64,000 bases of DNA from Betaproteobacteria bacterium GR16-43 (GCA_001953215.1 CP019169.1:2914001-2978000), one strand, 5' to 3'. Numbered from the stretch's first letter, positions 36,815 through 47,393 are shown. Translations and numbers: made by a program. The notes: generated from the letters alone by a model not told the origin.

Positions 36815-36833
36815 TTAGGGGTCGGACCCCTAA
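36815..36833. repeat. GGGGTC-R-GACCCC palindrome, copy 2 (upstream of relA)
   Basis: TTAGGGGTC-G-GACCCCTAA, perfect 9 bp arms around a central G, 18 bp before the relA start. It matches the copy at 27420-27438 apart from the centre and one arm base. Confidence 0.8.
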
Positions 36834-36850
36834 GCCGGTAAAATTCAGAC

Positions 36851-38983
36851 GTGCTTACGTCCACCACAGCGACCGAGGCCGACCGTTTCGAGCGGGAGGT
36901 CCATGCCACCTACGGCGAGGCCCTGGCCGAGGCGCCCGTGCGCGCGCTCCAGTTCGCCCGCGGCGCCTGCCAGGCCACCGGCCGGCCGGAGGCCTTCGAG
37001 CGCGCCGTGGCCGTCGCCCGGTTGCTGCTGCTGCAGGGGGCCGACCCCGAGACGGTGACCGCGGCCCTGGTGAGCCAGTCGATTCCGGAGGCCGAGCTGG
37101 ACCTGGAAGCGATCCAGTCCAACTTCGGCGACGAGCTGGCGGGCCTGCTGCGCGGCCTCGCTCGGGCCGGGCGCATCGAGACACTCAACTCCTCGGGCGT
37201 GGACATGGAGCAGCTGCGCAAGATGCTGCTCGCCATCGCCGAGGACGTGCGCGTCGTGCTGGTGAAGCTGGCCGAGCGCGTGGTCTACCTGCGCTCCATC
37301 ACGAAAGCTGACGACGCGATCCGCCGCGCCGCGGGGCGCCAGACGCTGGAGCTCTTCGCGCCGCTGGCCAACCGCCTCGGCGTCTCGGAGATGAAGTGGG
37401 AGCTGGAGGACTACGCCTTCCGCTACAACGAGCCCGACGTCTACAAGGACATCGCGCGCCTGCTGGACGCGAAGCGGAACGATCGCGAGGCCTACATCCA
37501 GCGCGTGATCGAGGTGCTCAAGATCGAGCTGAACGCGATGGGCATCGAAGGCAGCGCGATCCAGGGCCGCCCGAAGCACATCTATTCGATCTGGCGGAAG
37601 ATGCGCGGCAAGAGCCTGCCGTTCGAGAAGCTCTACGACATCCGCGCGGTGCGCGTGGTCGTGAAGAACATCCGCGAGTGCTACACGGTGCTGGGCATCG
37701 TGCACGACCTGTGGACGCCCATCGAGGGCGAGTTCGACGACTACATCGCCCACCCCAAGGCCAACGAGTACCGCTCGCTGCACACGGCCGTGGTCGGGCC
37801 CGAAGGCCAGACGCTGGAGGTGCAGATCCGCACCGAGGAGATGCACCTGCACTCCGAGCACGGCGTGGCCGCGCACTGGCGCTACAAGGAAGGCGGCAAG
37901 TCGGACCGCAAGTTCGATTCGAAGATCGCCTGGCTGCGCCAGGTGCTCGCGTGGAAGAACGAGCTCACGCAGGGCACCGCGGCCGCGAAGGAAGGCCTGT
38001 TCGAGGACACGATCTACGTCCTCACGCCGCAGGGCAAGGTCGTGGACCTGCCGGCGGGCTCCACGCCGATCGACTTCGCGTACCACGTCCACACGGACCT
38101 GGGCCACCGTTGCCGCGGAGCCAAGGTCGACGGCCAAATGGTGCCGCTCAACTACAAGCTCCAGAATGCGCAGCGCGTTGAAATCATGGCCGCGAAGCAG
38201 GGCGGTCCGTCGCGCGACTGGATCTCGTCTCAACTCGGATTCCTCGTAAGTTCGCGCGGGCTTGCGAAGGCGCGCCAGTGGTTCCGCCATGAGGATTTCG
38301 AGAAGGACGCCGCCGAAGGCCGCACCGCGCTCGACAAGGAGCTGCAGCGCCTCGGCGCCACGCACGACTCGCACGAGAAGATCGCCACGAAGTGCGGCTT
38401 CCCGAAGCTGGAAGAGTTCTTCGCGGCCCTCGGGCGCGGCGAGGTGACGTCGCGGCAGATCGAGATCGCGGTGCGGGGCGAGCCGGTCGCGGCGCCCGCG
38501 GCGCCGGCCCACGCGCCCGCGCCCGCTCCGTCCAACCGCACGTCCTCGGGCGTGCTGGTGCTGGGCGTGAACAACATCGCGACGATGGTGGCGAAGTGCT
38601 GCAAGCCCGTGCCGCCCGATCCCATCATCGGCTTCGTCACGCGCACGCGCGGCGTGATGGTCCACCGGACCACTTGCCCCAACATCACGGTGCTGCGCGA
38701 GGACCAGCGCGACCGGCTGATGCCCGCGGACTGGGGCAACACCGGCGCGGCGCCGTTCTCCGCGGAGATCGAAGTGGTCGCGCTCGACCGCCAGGGCCTG
38801 CTGCGCGACATCTCGGAGGCGATCGCGCGCGAGCGCATCAACGTGATCGCGGTGAACACGCTTTCGCGCGGCGCGCATGCCTACATGCGGTTCACGCTGC
38901 AGGTGAACGAATCCGAAGGCATTGCCCGCGTGCTGCGCCAGGTGAAGGACGTGCCCGGCGTCGACACCGCGCGCCGGCTCTAG
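36851..38983 (+). CDS. relA: (p)ppGpp synthetase RelA
   Basis: A 710-residue RSH protein. The N-terminal hydrolase-like domain (~20-170) lacks the HD metal motif (the SpoT/Rel HDVVEDT region reads SQSIPEAELDL), so hydrolysis is not expected. The synthetase domain (~200-340) carries RPKHIYSIWRKM, YDIRAVRVVV and EGEFDDYIAHPKANEYRSLHT; EFDD is the RelA-type variant. TGS (~370-430) and C-terminal ACT (~640-710, EVVALDRQGLLRDI) follow, with a conserved CCKPVPPD Cys motif. It makes ppGpp when uncharged tRNA enters the ribosome. The GTG start follows a TAAAAT box by only 7 bp and has no visible Shine-Dalgarno. Confidence 0.92.
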   Translation: MLTSTTATEADRFEREVHATYGEALAEAPVRALQFARGACQATGRPEAFERAVAVARLLLLQGADPETVTAALVSQSIPEAELDLEAIQSNFGDELAGLLRGLARAGRIETLNSSGVDMEQLRKMLLAIAEDVRVVLVKLAERVVYLRSITKADDAIRRAAGRQTLELFAPLANRLGVSEMKWELEDYAFRYNEPDVYKDIARLLDAKRNDREAYIQRVIEVLKIELNAMGIEGSAIQGRPKHIYSIWRKMRGKSLPFEKLYDIRAVRVVVKNIRECYTVLGIVHDLWTPIEGEFDDYIAHPKANEYRSLHTAVVGPEGQTLEVQIRTEEMHLHSEHGVAAHWRYKEGGKSDRKFDSKIAWLRQVLAWKNELTQGTAAAKEGLFEDTIYVLTPQGKVVDLPAGSTPIDFAYHVHTDLGHRCRGAKVDGQMVPLNYKLQNAQRVEIMAAKQGGPSRDWISSQLGFLVSSRGLAKARQWFRHEDFEKDAAEGRTALDKELQRLGATHDSHEKIATKCGFPKLEEFFAALGRGEVTSRQIEIAVRGEPVAAPAAPAHAPAPAPSNRTSSGVLVLGVNNIATMVAKCCKPVPPDPIIGFVTRTRGVMVHRTTCPNITVLREDQRDRLMPADWGNTGAAPFSAEIEVVALDRQGLLRDISEAIARERINVIAVNTLSRGAHAYMRFTLQVNESEGIARVLRQVKDVPGVDTARRL

Positions 38984-38984
38984 C

Positions 38985-39398
38985 TTGGCCCGCCTCGCGG
39001 GGTTCCTGCTCGCGGCGTGCGCGCTGGCCGCCGCGGCCGAGCCGCCGAAGGGCATCCCGTGCCGCAACGTGAAGTCCGATGCGCAATGCGCGGCCGACGA
39101 ACGCGCGCAGGCCCGGGAGCGCGCGAAGGCGGGAGCCGACCAGGCCACCGAGGTGCGCACGCCGAACGGCGCCGTGCTGGTGGAGAAGATCACGGTCGAG
39201 GCGAACCCCGAGGACCGGGCCGCGCCGGAGCTCACCCGCTGGGAGAAGTTCGACCGCGGGCTGCAAGGCGAAAAGGTCGTCGAATTCGTCGGCAACGACG
39301 GCGTGCGCCAGATGTGCCTCGACCCCTGCAAGCGCGGCATCAATTGCTGCGTCCGCGGCCGCGAGTTCACGACCACGGGCCGCGAGGCGGGTCGCTAG
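38985..39398 (+). CDS. Exported cysteine-containing protein of unknown function
   Basis: A 137-residue protein translated from TTG 38985, one base after the relA stop. The first ~18 residues are a signal peptide (ARLAGFLLAACALAAAAE). The mature part has six Cys (CRNVKSDAQC and CLDPCKRGINCC), suggesting disulphides, a helical Arg/Ala-rich stretch and the segment LTRWEKFDRGLQGEKVVEFV. I do not recognise the family. Tight spacing suggests co-expression with relA. The downstream cyclase gene starts 31 bp later. Confidence 0.65.
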   Translation: MARLAGFLLAACALAAAAEPPKGIPCRNVKSDAQCAADERAQARERAKAGADQATEVRTPNGAVLVEKITVEANPEDRAAPELTRWEKFDRGLQGEKVVEFVGNDGVRQMCLDPCKRGINCCVRGREFTTTGREAGR

Positions 39399-39429
39399 GG
39401 TTTCCCGGGTCTGTGGCAGACTCCCGGCC

Positions 39430-40641
39430 ATGAACACGACCGTATCCCGAACGTCCCAGCAGCAGATGCGCCTGCTGCTCGAAGAGCTCTGCTGCGACCT
39501 CGGCCGCTTCGGCCACTCGGGCAAGGGCATCGTGCGCATCGCCCGCGAATTCGAGTTCGGCCCGGGCGCGTTCGCCGACATCCGCGTGGAGGCGCCGGGC
39601 AAGGCGCCGTACTACATGGAAGTGAAGTTCGGCTACGAGAACGCGCCGCTCGTCTCCCACCTCGCCCGCAAGTACGGACCCGGCACGCCTGGCACGCAGG
39701 ACGCCGAGGCGGTGATCCTGCTGGTCGACCTCGTGGGGCGTACCGACTGGGACTCGACGCGCGAAGCCATCCAGAAGGTGCTCCGACCGGGCCTGCGCCT
39801 CGAGGTGTGGGATGAAGCGGAACTGGCGAAGCGCCTCATGGCCGCGTTTCCCGTCACCATCCGCTCGCTCTCGGCCGAGGACTTGATCGACGTCCGGCAC
39901 GCGATCGACGAAGCGAAGGGACGCATCGCCTTCGGCGGCACGCAAGCCGACTACGATCACGACCCTCTGAAGGCGGAGCTGCTCTGGCATTTCGACTACT
40001 GGCGCCTGCGCGAGTTGCGCGAGGAGCGCGGGCTCGGCCCCCGCGAGGTCCTGCCGCCGGGGGACTACCAGAACGTGTCGATCGTGCTGGGCGACCTCTG
40101 CGGCTTCTCGAGCTACGTGCGCGACACGCCCGATCCGCAGATCGTGCGCGATTGCCTCACCTCGTTCTATTCGAAGGCGCGCTACCAGATCCTCAACGCG
40201 GGCGGCATGCTCTACCAGTTCGTGGGCGACGAAGTCGTGGGGCTCTTCGGCCTGCATGGCGATCCGGCGCTCGCGGCGCGCCAGGCCCTCGAGGCGGCGC
40301 GCGGACTGCTCTCCGTGGGCAACTCGGTTTCGCACCATTGGCAGCGCCACCTCGACCGCGTGCAACCCAAGGGCGGGCTGCACATCGGCGTCTCCTCGGG
40401 CGACCTGCAGATCGTCTCGCTGCGGCCCTACGGACGCACGCACGTGGGAGTGCTGGGCGACTGCATCAACGTCGCCGCGCGCCTCATGTCCACGGCCGGC
40501 CCGGGCGAGATCGTCGCGACGAACAACTTCCACCGCCAGCTGGACGACGCGCAGCGCGAACGCTTCACGGAGATCGAGCCGGTCGAGCTGAAGAACGTCG
40601 GGCGGCTGCGCGGCTGGAAGACGACGCTCGCCGCGGCCTAG
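39430..40641 (+). CDS. Nuclease-fold-like N-terminal domain fused to a class III nucleotidyl cyclase
   Basis: A 403-residue soluble protein. Residues ~35-140 look like a restriction-endonuclease-type fold with D50 (FADIRVE), E64 and K66 (YYMEVKFGY), i.e. a D-x13-E-x-K pattern, and a following strand-helix part (EAVILLVDLVGR, LEVWDEAELAKRL). Residues ~210-400 are a class III cyclase: metal Asp D222 (VLGDLCGFSSY) and D267 (FVGDEVVGLFG), transition-state N347 and R351 (GDCINVAARL). The usual substrate Lys reads Gln (YQFVGDE) and the partner Asp position reads His, so cAMP versus cGMP or another product is open. The gene is separate from its convergent neighbour by an overlap of 4 bp at the ends. 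Confidence 0.8.
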   Translation: MNTTVSRTSQQQMRLLLEELCCDLGRFGHSGKGIVRIAREFEFGPGAFADIRVEAPGKAPYYMEVKFGYENAPLVSHLARKYGPGTPGTQDAEAVILLVDLVGRTDWDSTREAIQKVLRPGLRLEVWDEAELAKRLMAAFPVTIRSLSAEDLIDVRHAIDEAKGRIAFGGTQADYDHDPLKAELLWHFDYWRLRELREERGLGPREVLPPGDYQNVSIVLGDLCGFSSYVRDTPDPQIVRDCLTSFYSKARYQILNAGGMLYQFVGDEVVGLFGLHGDPALAARQALEAARGLLSVGNSVSHHWQRHLDRVQPKGGLHIGVSSGDLQIVSLRPYGRTHVGVLGDCINVAARLMSTAGPGEIVATNNFHRQLDDAQRERFTEIEPVELKNVGRLRGWKTTLAAA

Positions 40642-41234
40642 GCGTTCTCGACGAAGGTCTTCGCGTCTTCGGGCGCGAAGAACACCAGCCGCACCTCACG
40701 GATCCCCGCATGCTCGTCGAGCGCCTTGGCGAGGGCGGCGCGTGCGACACGCGCGGCTTCGGGCTTGGGATAGCCATAAACGCCGGTCGAGATCGCGGGG
40801 AACGCGATCGAGGCGAGGCCGTGCTTCGCGGCGAGCGCCACCGAGTTGACGTAGCAAGCGGCGAGCAGCGCCGCATCGCGCCCGCCGTTCTGCCCATAGA
40901 TCGGGCCCACCGTGTGGATCACGTGGCGCGCGACGAGCTTGCCGCCCGTCGTGATCACCGCTTCACCCGTGGGCAGGCCGTGGGGGTGCTGCGTGCGCCG
41001 GATCTCGCGGCATTCGGCGACGATCGCCGGGCCGCCCGCGCGATGGATCGCGCCATCGACGCCTCCGCCGCCGAGCAGGGCGGAGTTGGCCGCGTTCACG
41101 ATCGCGTCGACGTCCTCGCGCGTGAGGTCGCCGACTTTCACGACGATGCGTTCGTCGATGCGGGTTTCCGTGGTTCGCGTTTCCAAGGTTCGCGTTCCTG
41201 CGCTGCGCTTTCGGATACGATGTGGGCCGTTCAT
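40638..41234 (-). CDS. Macrodomain protein (O-acetyl-ADP-ribose deacetylase type)
   Basis: About 198 residues, of which the last ~170 are a YmdB-like macrodomain: KVGDLTREDVDAIVNAANSAL, LGGGGVDGAIHRAGG, and AISTGVYGYP bind ADP-ribose and define the deacetylase-type subfamily. It removes O-acetyl or ADP-ribosyl groups. The N-terminus is uncertain: ATG 41234 adds a low-complexity Arg/Thr/Glu stretch (repeated ETR) that is not family sequence, so the true start may be an internal GTG near the KVGDLT segment. It is divergent from rlmI, 18 bp apart, and its stop overlaps the cyclase stop. Confidence 0.82.
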   Translation of the reverse strand: MNGPHRIRKRSAGTRTLETRTTETRIDERIVVKVGDLTREDVDAIVNAANSALLGGGGVDGAIHRAGGPAIVAECREIRRTQHPHGLPTGEAVITTGGKLVARHVIHTVGPIYGQNGGRDAALLAACYVNSVALAAKHGLASIAFPAISTGVYGYPKPEAARVARAALAKALDEHAGIREVRLVFFAPEDAKTFVENA

Positions 41235-41252
41235 CCTGCATCGCCCGCTCCC

Positions 41253-42440
41253 ATGAAGCAACAGATCCGCCTGGTCCTGAAGCCCGGCCGCGAGAAGTCC
41301 CTCAAGCATCGCCATCCGTGGGTCTTCTCCGGCGCCGTCGACCGCGTGGAGGGCGAGCCCGCCGCAGGTGAACTCATTCCGGTGACCTCGAGCGACGGCG
41401 CGTTCCTCGCGACGGCCGCGTATTCGCCCGCTTCGCAGATCCGCGCGCGCGCCTGGTCGTTCGACCCGAAGGACACGATCGACGAGGCCTTCCTGCGCGC
41501 CCGGCTCGCGGCCGCGGTGGAGCGCCGCAAGGCCGGCCTCGAGGGCAGCGATGCGTGCCGCCTCGTGCACTCCGAATCCGACGGGTTGCCCGGGCTCATC
41601 GCCGATCGCTATGGCGATACGCTCGTGCTCCAGTTGCTCTCGGCGGGCGCGGAGAAGTGGCGCAGCCTCTGGCCGAAGGCGCTGATGGAGCTCACCGGAG
41701 CGAAGAACGTCTACGAGCGTTCGGACGCGGAGGTGCGCGACCTCGAGGGCCTCGGTTCGCGTACCGGGACGATGGTGGGCAACGTGACCGGGCCGATCAC
41801 CATCACCGAAGACGGCATCCGCTACGAAGTCGACGTGATCCACGGCCAGAAGACCGGGTTCTTCCTCGACCAGCGCGAGAATCGCGCGCTCGCCGGGCAA
41901 CTCGCGAACGGCGCCAACGTGCTGAACGCCTTCTGCTACACCGGGGGTTTCTCGCTCTCCGCGCTGAAGGGCGGTGCAAAGCATGTGGTTTCGCTCGACA
42001 CCTCGGCCGAAGCGCTCGCCGCCGCCGGCCGCAACGTCGCGCTGAACGGGCTCGATGCCACGAAGGCCGACTGGCTCGCGGAAGACGTGTTCGCGTATGT
42101 GCGCAAGCTGCGCGACCAGGGAAGGCAATTCGACCTGATCGTGCTCGACCCGCCGAAATTCGCGCCGACGGAGAAGCACGTCGAGAAGGCCGCGCGGGCC
42201 TACAAGGACATCAACCTGTGGGCGATGAAGCTGCTCTCACCCGGCGGACGGTTGCTCACGTTCTCCTGCTCGGGCGCGGTTTCCGCGGAGCTCTTCCAGA
42301 AGATCGTGGCCGGGGCCGCGGCCGATGCGCGAGCCGACATGGTGATCGAGCGCAGGCTGGGCGCCTCGCCCGACCATCCGGTCTCGATTCACTTCCCCGA
42401 GGGCGAGTACCTCAAGGGCCTGGTGCTGCGAAAAGCGTGA
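41253..42440 (+). CDS. rlmI: 23S rRNA (cytosine-1962-C5)-methyltransferase RlmI
   Basis: A 395-residue SAM-dependent RNA methyltransferase. An N-terminal PUA domain (VLKPGREKSLKHRHPWVFSGAV) is followed by an EEHEE-type linker and a Rossmann domain with NAFCYTGGFS (SAM loop), VSLDTSAEAL (acidic ribose contact) and DPPKF. The second catalytic element FSCSG carries the nucleophile/assisting Cys of m5C enzymes. It methylates C1962 of 23S rRNA. The start follows CCC-ATG without a strong Shine-Dalgarno. Its 3' end overlaps the convergent acetyltransferase gene by 29 bp. Confidence 0.9.
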   Translation: MKQQIRLVLKPGREKSLKHRHPWVFSGAVDRVEGEPAAGELIPVTSSDGAFLATAAYSPASQIRARAWSFDPKDTIDEAFLRARLAAAVERRKAGLEGSDACRLVHSESDGLPGLIADRYGDTLVLQLLSAGAEKWRSLWPKALMELTGAKNVYERSDAEVRDLEGLGSRTGTMVGNVTGPITITEDGIRYEVDVIHGQKTGFFLDQRENRALAGQLANGANVLNAFCYTGGFSLSALKGGAKHVVSLDTSAEALAAAGRNVALNGLDATKADWLAEDVFAYVRKLRDQGRQFDLIVLDPPKFAPTEKHVEKAARAYKDINLWAMKLLSPGGRLLTFSCSGAVSAELFQKIVAGAAADARADMVIERRLGASPDHPVSIHFPEGEYLKGLVLRKA

Positions 42441-42996
42441 GCCAGCCGCGGGCGAGGCGGCGGTTCCGCTTCGCCGATTCCGCCGAGTGGGCGCGTTGTT
42501 CGCCGACCCATTCCGTGAGGTAGCTGCCCGCGTTGGGTGCATCGAGCGCGAGTTGCGCCTGGCTCTCTCCACCGTCATAGACGATGCGCATGCCGTTCTT
42601 GCGCGCCAGGTGCATCATCGCGCCGTTCTCCGACAGGCAATGCATGTGGACCGTGCGCACGCCGCGGTTGCGAAGGTGGATCACGGCGCGTGCGAAGAGC
42701 GCATTGCCGATGCCGCGGCCGCGCGCGCCTTCCACGACGGAGACTCCGAGCTCGGCGGTGCGCTCCGTGCAGGCGACGTGCACGACGCCCGCGATGGCGA
42801 ACTCGGCATCGGTCACGGCGAAGAACGCATCGCGCTCGAAATCGAGGCGCTCGGCGTATTCGCGCACCAGCTCGTCGCCGAGCGTGGAACCGAAGCGCAG
42901 GCGGCGGTCTTCGGGGGCGAGGGACAGGAAATGGGCCTCGAGCGCGGGACGGGCGCTGGAGGAGAGGCGGACGGGCAGTGGGGTGGTCGATTTCAT
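42412..42996 (-). CDS. GNAT-family N-acetyltransferase
   Basis: A 194-residue single-domain acetyltransferase. The acetyl-CoA site is visible as ELGVSVVEGARGRGIGNALFARAV (motif A, Q/RxxGxG/A reading RGRGIG), preceded by FFAVTDAEFAIAGVVHV and followed by VHMHCLSENGAMMHLARKNGM (motif B). This group resembles the acetyltransferase module seen in betaproteobacterial Pat-like proteins but substrate is unknown. ATG 42996 is preferred; a TTG four codons upstream is possible. The C-terminal ~20 residues are encoded in the overlap with rlmI. Confidence 0.75.
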   Translation of the reverse strand: MKSTTPLPVRLSSSARPALEAHFLSLAPEDRRLRFGSTLGDELVREYAERLDFERDAFFAVTDAEFAIAGVVHVACTERTAELGVSVVEGARGRGIGNALFARAVIHLRNRGVRTVHMHCLSENGAMMHLARKNGMRIVYDGGESQAQLALDAPNAGSYLTEWVGEQRAHSAESAKRNRRLARGWLTLFAAPGP

Positions 42997-43028
42997 GTCT
43001 GATTCCAAAGCACGAAAGGTGCCTTCGT

Positions 43029-43057
43029 TTGTTCAGACACTGGAAATCGGGTAAAAT
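43029..43057 (+). promoter_or_regulatory. Promoter of the tRNA-Val gene
   Basis: TTGTTC (43029-43034), a 17 bp spacer and TAAAAT (43052-43057) lie 16 bp upstream of the mature tRNA start, a normal arrangement for a tRNA transcription unit. Confidence 0.6.
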
Positions 43058-43072
43058 TCAGCTCGAATTTAC

Positions 43073-43149
43073 AGGCGCGTAGCTCAGTTGGTTAGAGCAC
43101 CACCTTGACATGGTGGGGGTCGTTGGTTCGAGTCCAATCGCGCCTACCA
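43073..43149 (+). tRNA. tRNA-Val (anticodon GAC)
   Basis: A 77 nt cloverleaf: acceptor AGGCGCG pairs with CGCGCCT, D arm GCTC-AGTTGGTTA-GAGC, anticodon arm CCACC-TTGACAT-GGTGG with anticodon GAC (reads GUC/GUU valine codons), variable loop GGGTC, T arm GTTGG-TTCGAGT-CCAAT and encoded ACCA. Discriminator is A. It stands alone with its own promoter and terminator. Confidence 0.95.
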
Positions 43150-43159
43150 GGAATTCAAA

Positions 43160-43191
43160 AATGCCCCGCCCGCGTGCGGGGCATTGCTTTT
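43160..43191 (+). terminator. Rho-independent terminator after tRNA-Val
   Basis: Perfect 10 bp stem AATGCCCCGC / GCGGGGCATT (43160-43169 and 43176-43185), 6 nt loop, followed by GCTTTT. An A run on the other side could also let it stop leftward transcripts from the ure unit. Confidence 0.85.
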
Positions 43192-43218
43192 GGTGCGTTA
43201 GAAAAGCTTCGCGTGGGA

Positions 43219-43419
43219 TTAGCGCTGCTTCTTCCTCGCGCGCCGCAGGGCGTAGGCCCCGAAGCCCACGACGGCAATCCCGACGATCACCCCGGCCATG
43301 ATGAGGGCCTCGCTCCAATCGTGCGCGTGGACCGGCGGCGCGTCGTGGCCCGGATGGGCGATGGCAGCGATCGCGATGAACGCGGTGAGGAGGGCGGGCA
43401 GGGTGCGAGCAAATTTCAT
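43219..43419 (-). CDS. Small membrane protein at the end of the urease operon
   Basis: A 66-residue protein: signal peptide or first helix (residues ~1-21, ending AIAHPGHD), a His-containing periplasmic stretch (HPGHDAPPVHAHDW), then a second hydrophobic helix (IMAGVIVGIAVVGFGAYAL) and a basic tail RRARKKQR. The His cluster could bind nickel or another metal, which would fit its place just after ureG, but this is inference. The ATG follows GGAGA at 7-8 bp. A 14 bp gap separates it from ureG. Confidence 0.65.
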   Translation of the reverse strand: MKFARTLPALLTAFIAIAAIAHPGHDAPPVHAHDWSEALIMAGVIVGIAVVGFGAYALRRARKKQR

Positions 43420-43433
43420 CGGTAGTCTCCGGC

Positions 43434-44066
43434 TCATGCGATGCGGCGCTTCGCTTCGGGCGCGAGCATGCCCTGCGTCTCGATGAAGCGCACGACCACG
43501 TCGAGGTTGTGGTTGGTCTTGAGGTTCGTGAAGACGAACGGACGCTCTCCGCGCATTTTCTTCGCGTCGCGCTCCATCACTTCGAGCGAGGCGCCCACAT
43601 ACGGAGCCAGGTCGATCTTGTTGATCACGAGAAGATCCGACTTCGTGATGCCGGGCCCGCCCTTGCGGGGGATCTTGTCGCCGGCGGCCACGTCGATCAC
43701 GTAAAGCGTCAAGTCCGAGAGTTCGGGGCTGAAGGTGGCCGCGAGGTTGTCGCCGCCGCTTTCGATCAGCACCAGCTCCAGCTTGGGAAACGCGCGAGTG
43801 AGCCGAGCGACGGCCTCGAGGTTGATCGACGCGTCCTCGCGGATCGCCGTGTGCGGGCAGCCACCGGTTTCCACGCCGAGGATGCGTTCGGGCGGCAGCG
43901 CCTCGTTCGTCACGAGGAACTGCGCGTCCTCGGCGGTGTAGATGTCGTTGGTGACCGCGGCGATCTCGTAGCGGTCGCGGAAGGCGCGGCACAGGGCCAG
44001 CGTGAGCGCCGTCTTGCCGGAACCGACCGGGCCGCCGATGCCGACGCGCAGGGCGGGGCGATTCAT
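43434..44066 (-). CDS. ureG: Urease accessory GTPase UreG
   Basis: A 210-residue SIMIBI-class GTPase: P-loop [11 protein letters not shown] (residues ~10-20), the CPH metal motif in [29 protein letters not shown] and NKIDLA. UreG binds nickel through Cys and His of CPH and, with UreD, UreF and UreE, delivers it to the UreC active site in a GTP-dependent step. The ATG lies 10 bp after the ureF stop. Confidence 0.96.
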   Translation of the reverse strand: MNRPALRVGIGGPVGSGKTALTLALCRAFRDRYEIAAVTNDIYTAEDAQFLVTNEALPPERILGVETGGCPHTAIREDASINLEAVARLTRAFPKLELVLIESGGDNLAATFSPELSDLTLYVIDVAAGDKIPRKGGPGITKSDLLVINKIDLAPYVGASLEVMERDAKKMRGERPFVFTNLKTNHNLDVVVRFIETQGMLAPEAKRRIA

Positions 44067-44076
44067 CGTTCGTTCC

Positions 44077-44757
44077 TCATGAGCGGAAGATCCGCGAGTA
44101 CTGCGTTTCGTGTTGCGCCGAGAGCAGGGCGAGGCGCGGCAGCGACGGCGCCATGCCTTCTTCATCGAGCGCGAGGGCTTCGGTGACCAGAGTCTCGATG
44201 CGCCCGCCCAGTTCGAGCAGCGCGCGCTGCGCGTCCGTCTGCCCGAGCGGCACGCACTTCACCGCGGCCATGACGGCGTTCTCCATCCACGACCAGAGGT
44301 AGGCCACCAGCGCTTCGCGTTCGGGGATGCTCCAGGCGGCGACCGCGAATGCGAACGCCGTGGGAAACGCGGGTTCGTCGATGGCCTCGAGCGCCGCGTG
44401 TCCCTCGAGCTCGAGCTGCGCGGAAAGTCGGGCGAGCGAGTAGCCCATCTGCACGGTCTCGGCGCGCAGTTCGGCGCTTTCTCGCGTGGCGAGGAAACGC
44501 GCGTTCCAGCGGGCGGCGGCCTCCGAGTCCTTCGCGCGCCATGCGGCGATCATCTTGGCCAGCATCGGCAGCTCCCAGCGTGCGAGCGAGAGCGCGGCCA
44601 CGTCGCCGATCCAGCACGTGGCACCCGCGCGATCGCGCACGACGCCCGCTTCGACCGCCGATTCGAGCCCCTGCGAATAGCTGTACGCGCCCACCGGTAG
44701 CGCCGGGCTCGCGAGCTGCAGGAGCCGGGCGAGCGGCAGGGCTTCGTGCCTAGCCAT
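44077..44757 (-). CDS. ureF: Urease accessory protein UreF
   Basis: A 226-residue all-helical protein with the UreF pattern [21 protein letters not shown] at the N-terminus, typical of betaproteobacterial members. UreF joins UreD on the urease apoenzyme and gates GTP hydrolysis by UreG during nickel insertion. The ATG overlaps the ureE stop region (8 bp), consistent with coupling. The neighbouring order D-A-B-C-E-F-G is the standard one. Confidence 0.93.
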   Translation of the reverse strand: MARHEALPLARLLQLASPALPVGAYSYSQGLESAVEAGVVRDRAGATCWIGDVAALSLARWELPMLAKMIAAWRAKDSEAAARWNARFLATRESAELRAETVQMGYSLARLSAQLELEGHAALEAIDEPAFPTAFAFAVAAWSIPEREALVAYLWSWMENAVMAAVKCVPLGQTDAQRALLELGGRIETLVTEALALDEEGMAPSLPRLALLSAQHETQYSRIFRS

Positions 44758-45327
44758 CTTTCTTGCCCTTGCCGAAGTGGTGGATGCGGGCGGGATGGGC
44801 AGGGGGACCTTCTTCGTGGTGATGTCCATGTCCATGGTGATCATGATCGCAGTGCTCATGGTCATGATCGTGTTCGTGTTCATGGTCGTCCCCGTGCGCG
44901 TGTTCGCCGGAATACGCTCCACCTTCGGGCTCGAAAGGCGCCATCAACGCACTCACCTTCGCACCGAGCCCGGCCAGCATCTCCTCGAGCACATGGTCCG
45001 CGGCAATGCGCAGGTAGCCATCCCCGACCTGCACCGCCACGTGCCGGTTGCCGAGGTGGTAGGCGGCGCGCGCGAGGTCCTGGGCGGAGCCGCAAACGAT
45101 GTGCAGGACTTCTTCGGGGCTCGCGACGACCTCGATCAGCCGCCCGTCGCTCGCGGCCAGCAGGTCGCCGCCGCGCAGCACCTCGCCGCGAGGCAGCATG
45201 AGTGCCACTTCCTCGCCGCTCTCGAGCTTCACGCGCTGGCGCGTCTTCGTGCGCCGGTCGAAGTCGAGCAGCAGGCGCCCGGCGGTCTTGGCGCCGCGGA
45301 CGAAGACGCGGGACTTGAGCTCGACCA

Positions 45328-45328
<1 letters not shown>
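44750..45328 (-). CDS. ureE: Urease accessory nickel chaperone UreE
   Basis: A 192-residue protein with the UreE peptide-binding N-terminal domain ([24 protein letters not shown]) and metal-binding domain ([21 protein letters not shown], containing the GNRH metal-site His). The C-terminal ~45 residues are very His/Asp/Glu-rich ([20 protein letters not shown]), a nickel store that supplies UreG. Its ATG overlaps the ureC stop by one base (TGATG). Confidence 0.94.
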
Positions 45329-47060
<1,732 letters not shown>

Positions 47061-47064
<4 letters not shown>

Positions 47065-47372
47065 TTGGAAAGCTTTCCCATGACCTTGCCCTGGAAGCCG
47101 TAGACGATGCGGGCTCCGGCGAGCGCCACCAGTTGCACGCTGCGCGTCTGGCCCGGTTCGAAGCGCACGGCGGTGCCGGCGGCGATGTCGAGCCGGAAGC
47201 CACGTGCCTTCGCGCGGTCGAAGCGCAACGCGTCGTTCACTTCGAAGAAATGATAGTGGGAGCCGACCTGAACGGGGCGGTCGCCGGTATTGGTGACCTC
47301 GAGCTTCACGGTCTCGCGGCCCTTGTTGATTTCGATGTCGCCTGCGGCGACCTTCATTTCCCCCGGAATCAC
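47061..47372 (-). CDS. ureB: Urease subunit beta UreB
   Basis: A 103-residue subunit starting [20 protein letters not shown], the normal UreB N-terminus, and containing [21 protein letters not shown] take GTG 47372 as the start: it sits exactly where the family begins and follows GGAG at 8 bp. Upstream codons up to 47441 are open but are translated hairpin repeat. UreB forms the urease trimer scaffold with UreA and UreC. Confidence 0.94.
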
Positions 47373-47393
47373 CGAGAGAACTCCAGCAAAAGG

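Noticed and set aside
36838..36851. Leaderless relA transcript from the TAAAAT box at 36838.
   Set aside because: Position fits, but there is no -35 and starts in other frames were not ruled out; kept only as a remark in the gene entry.
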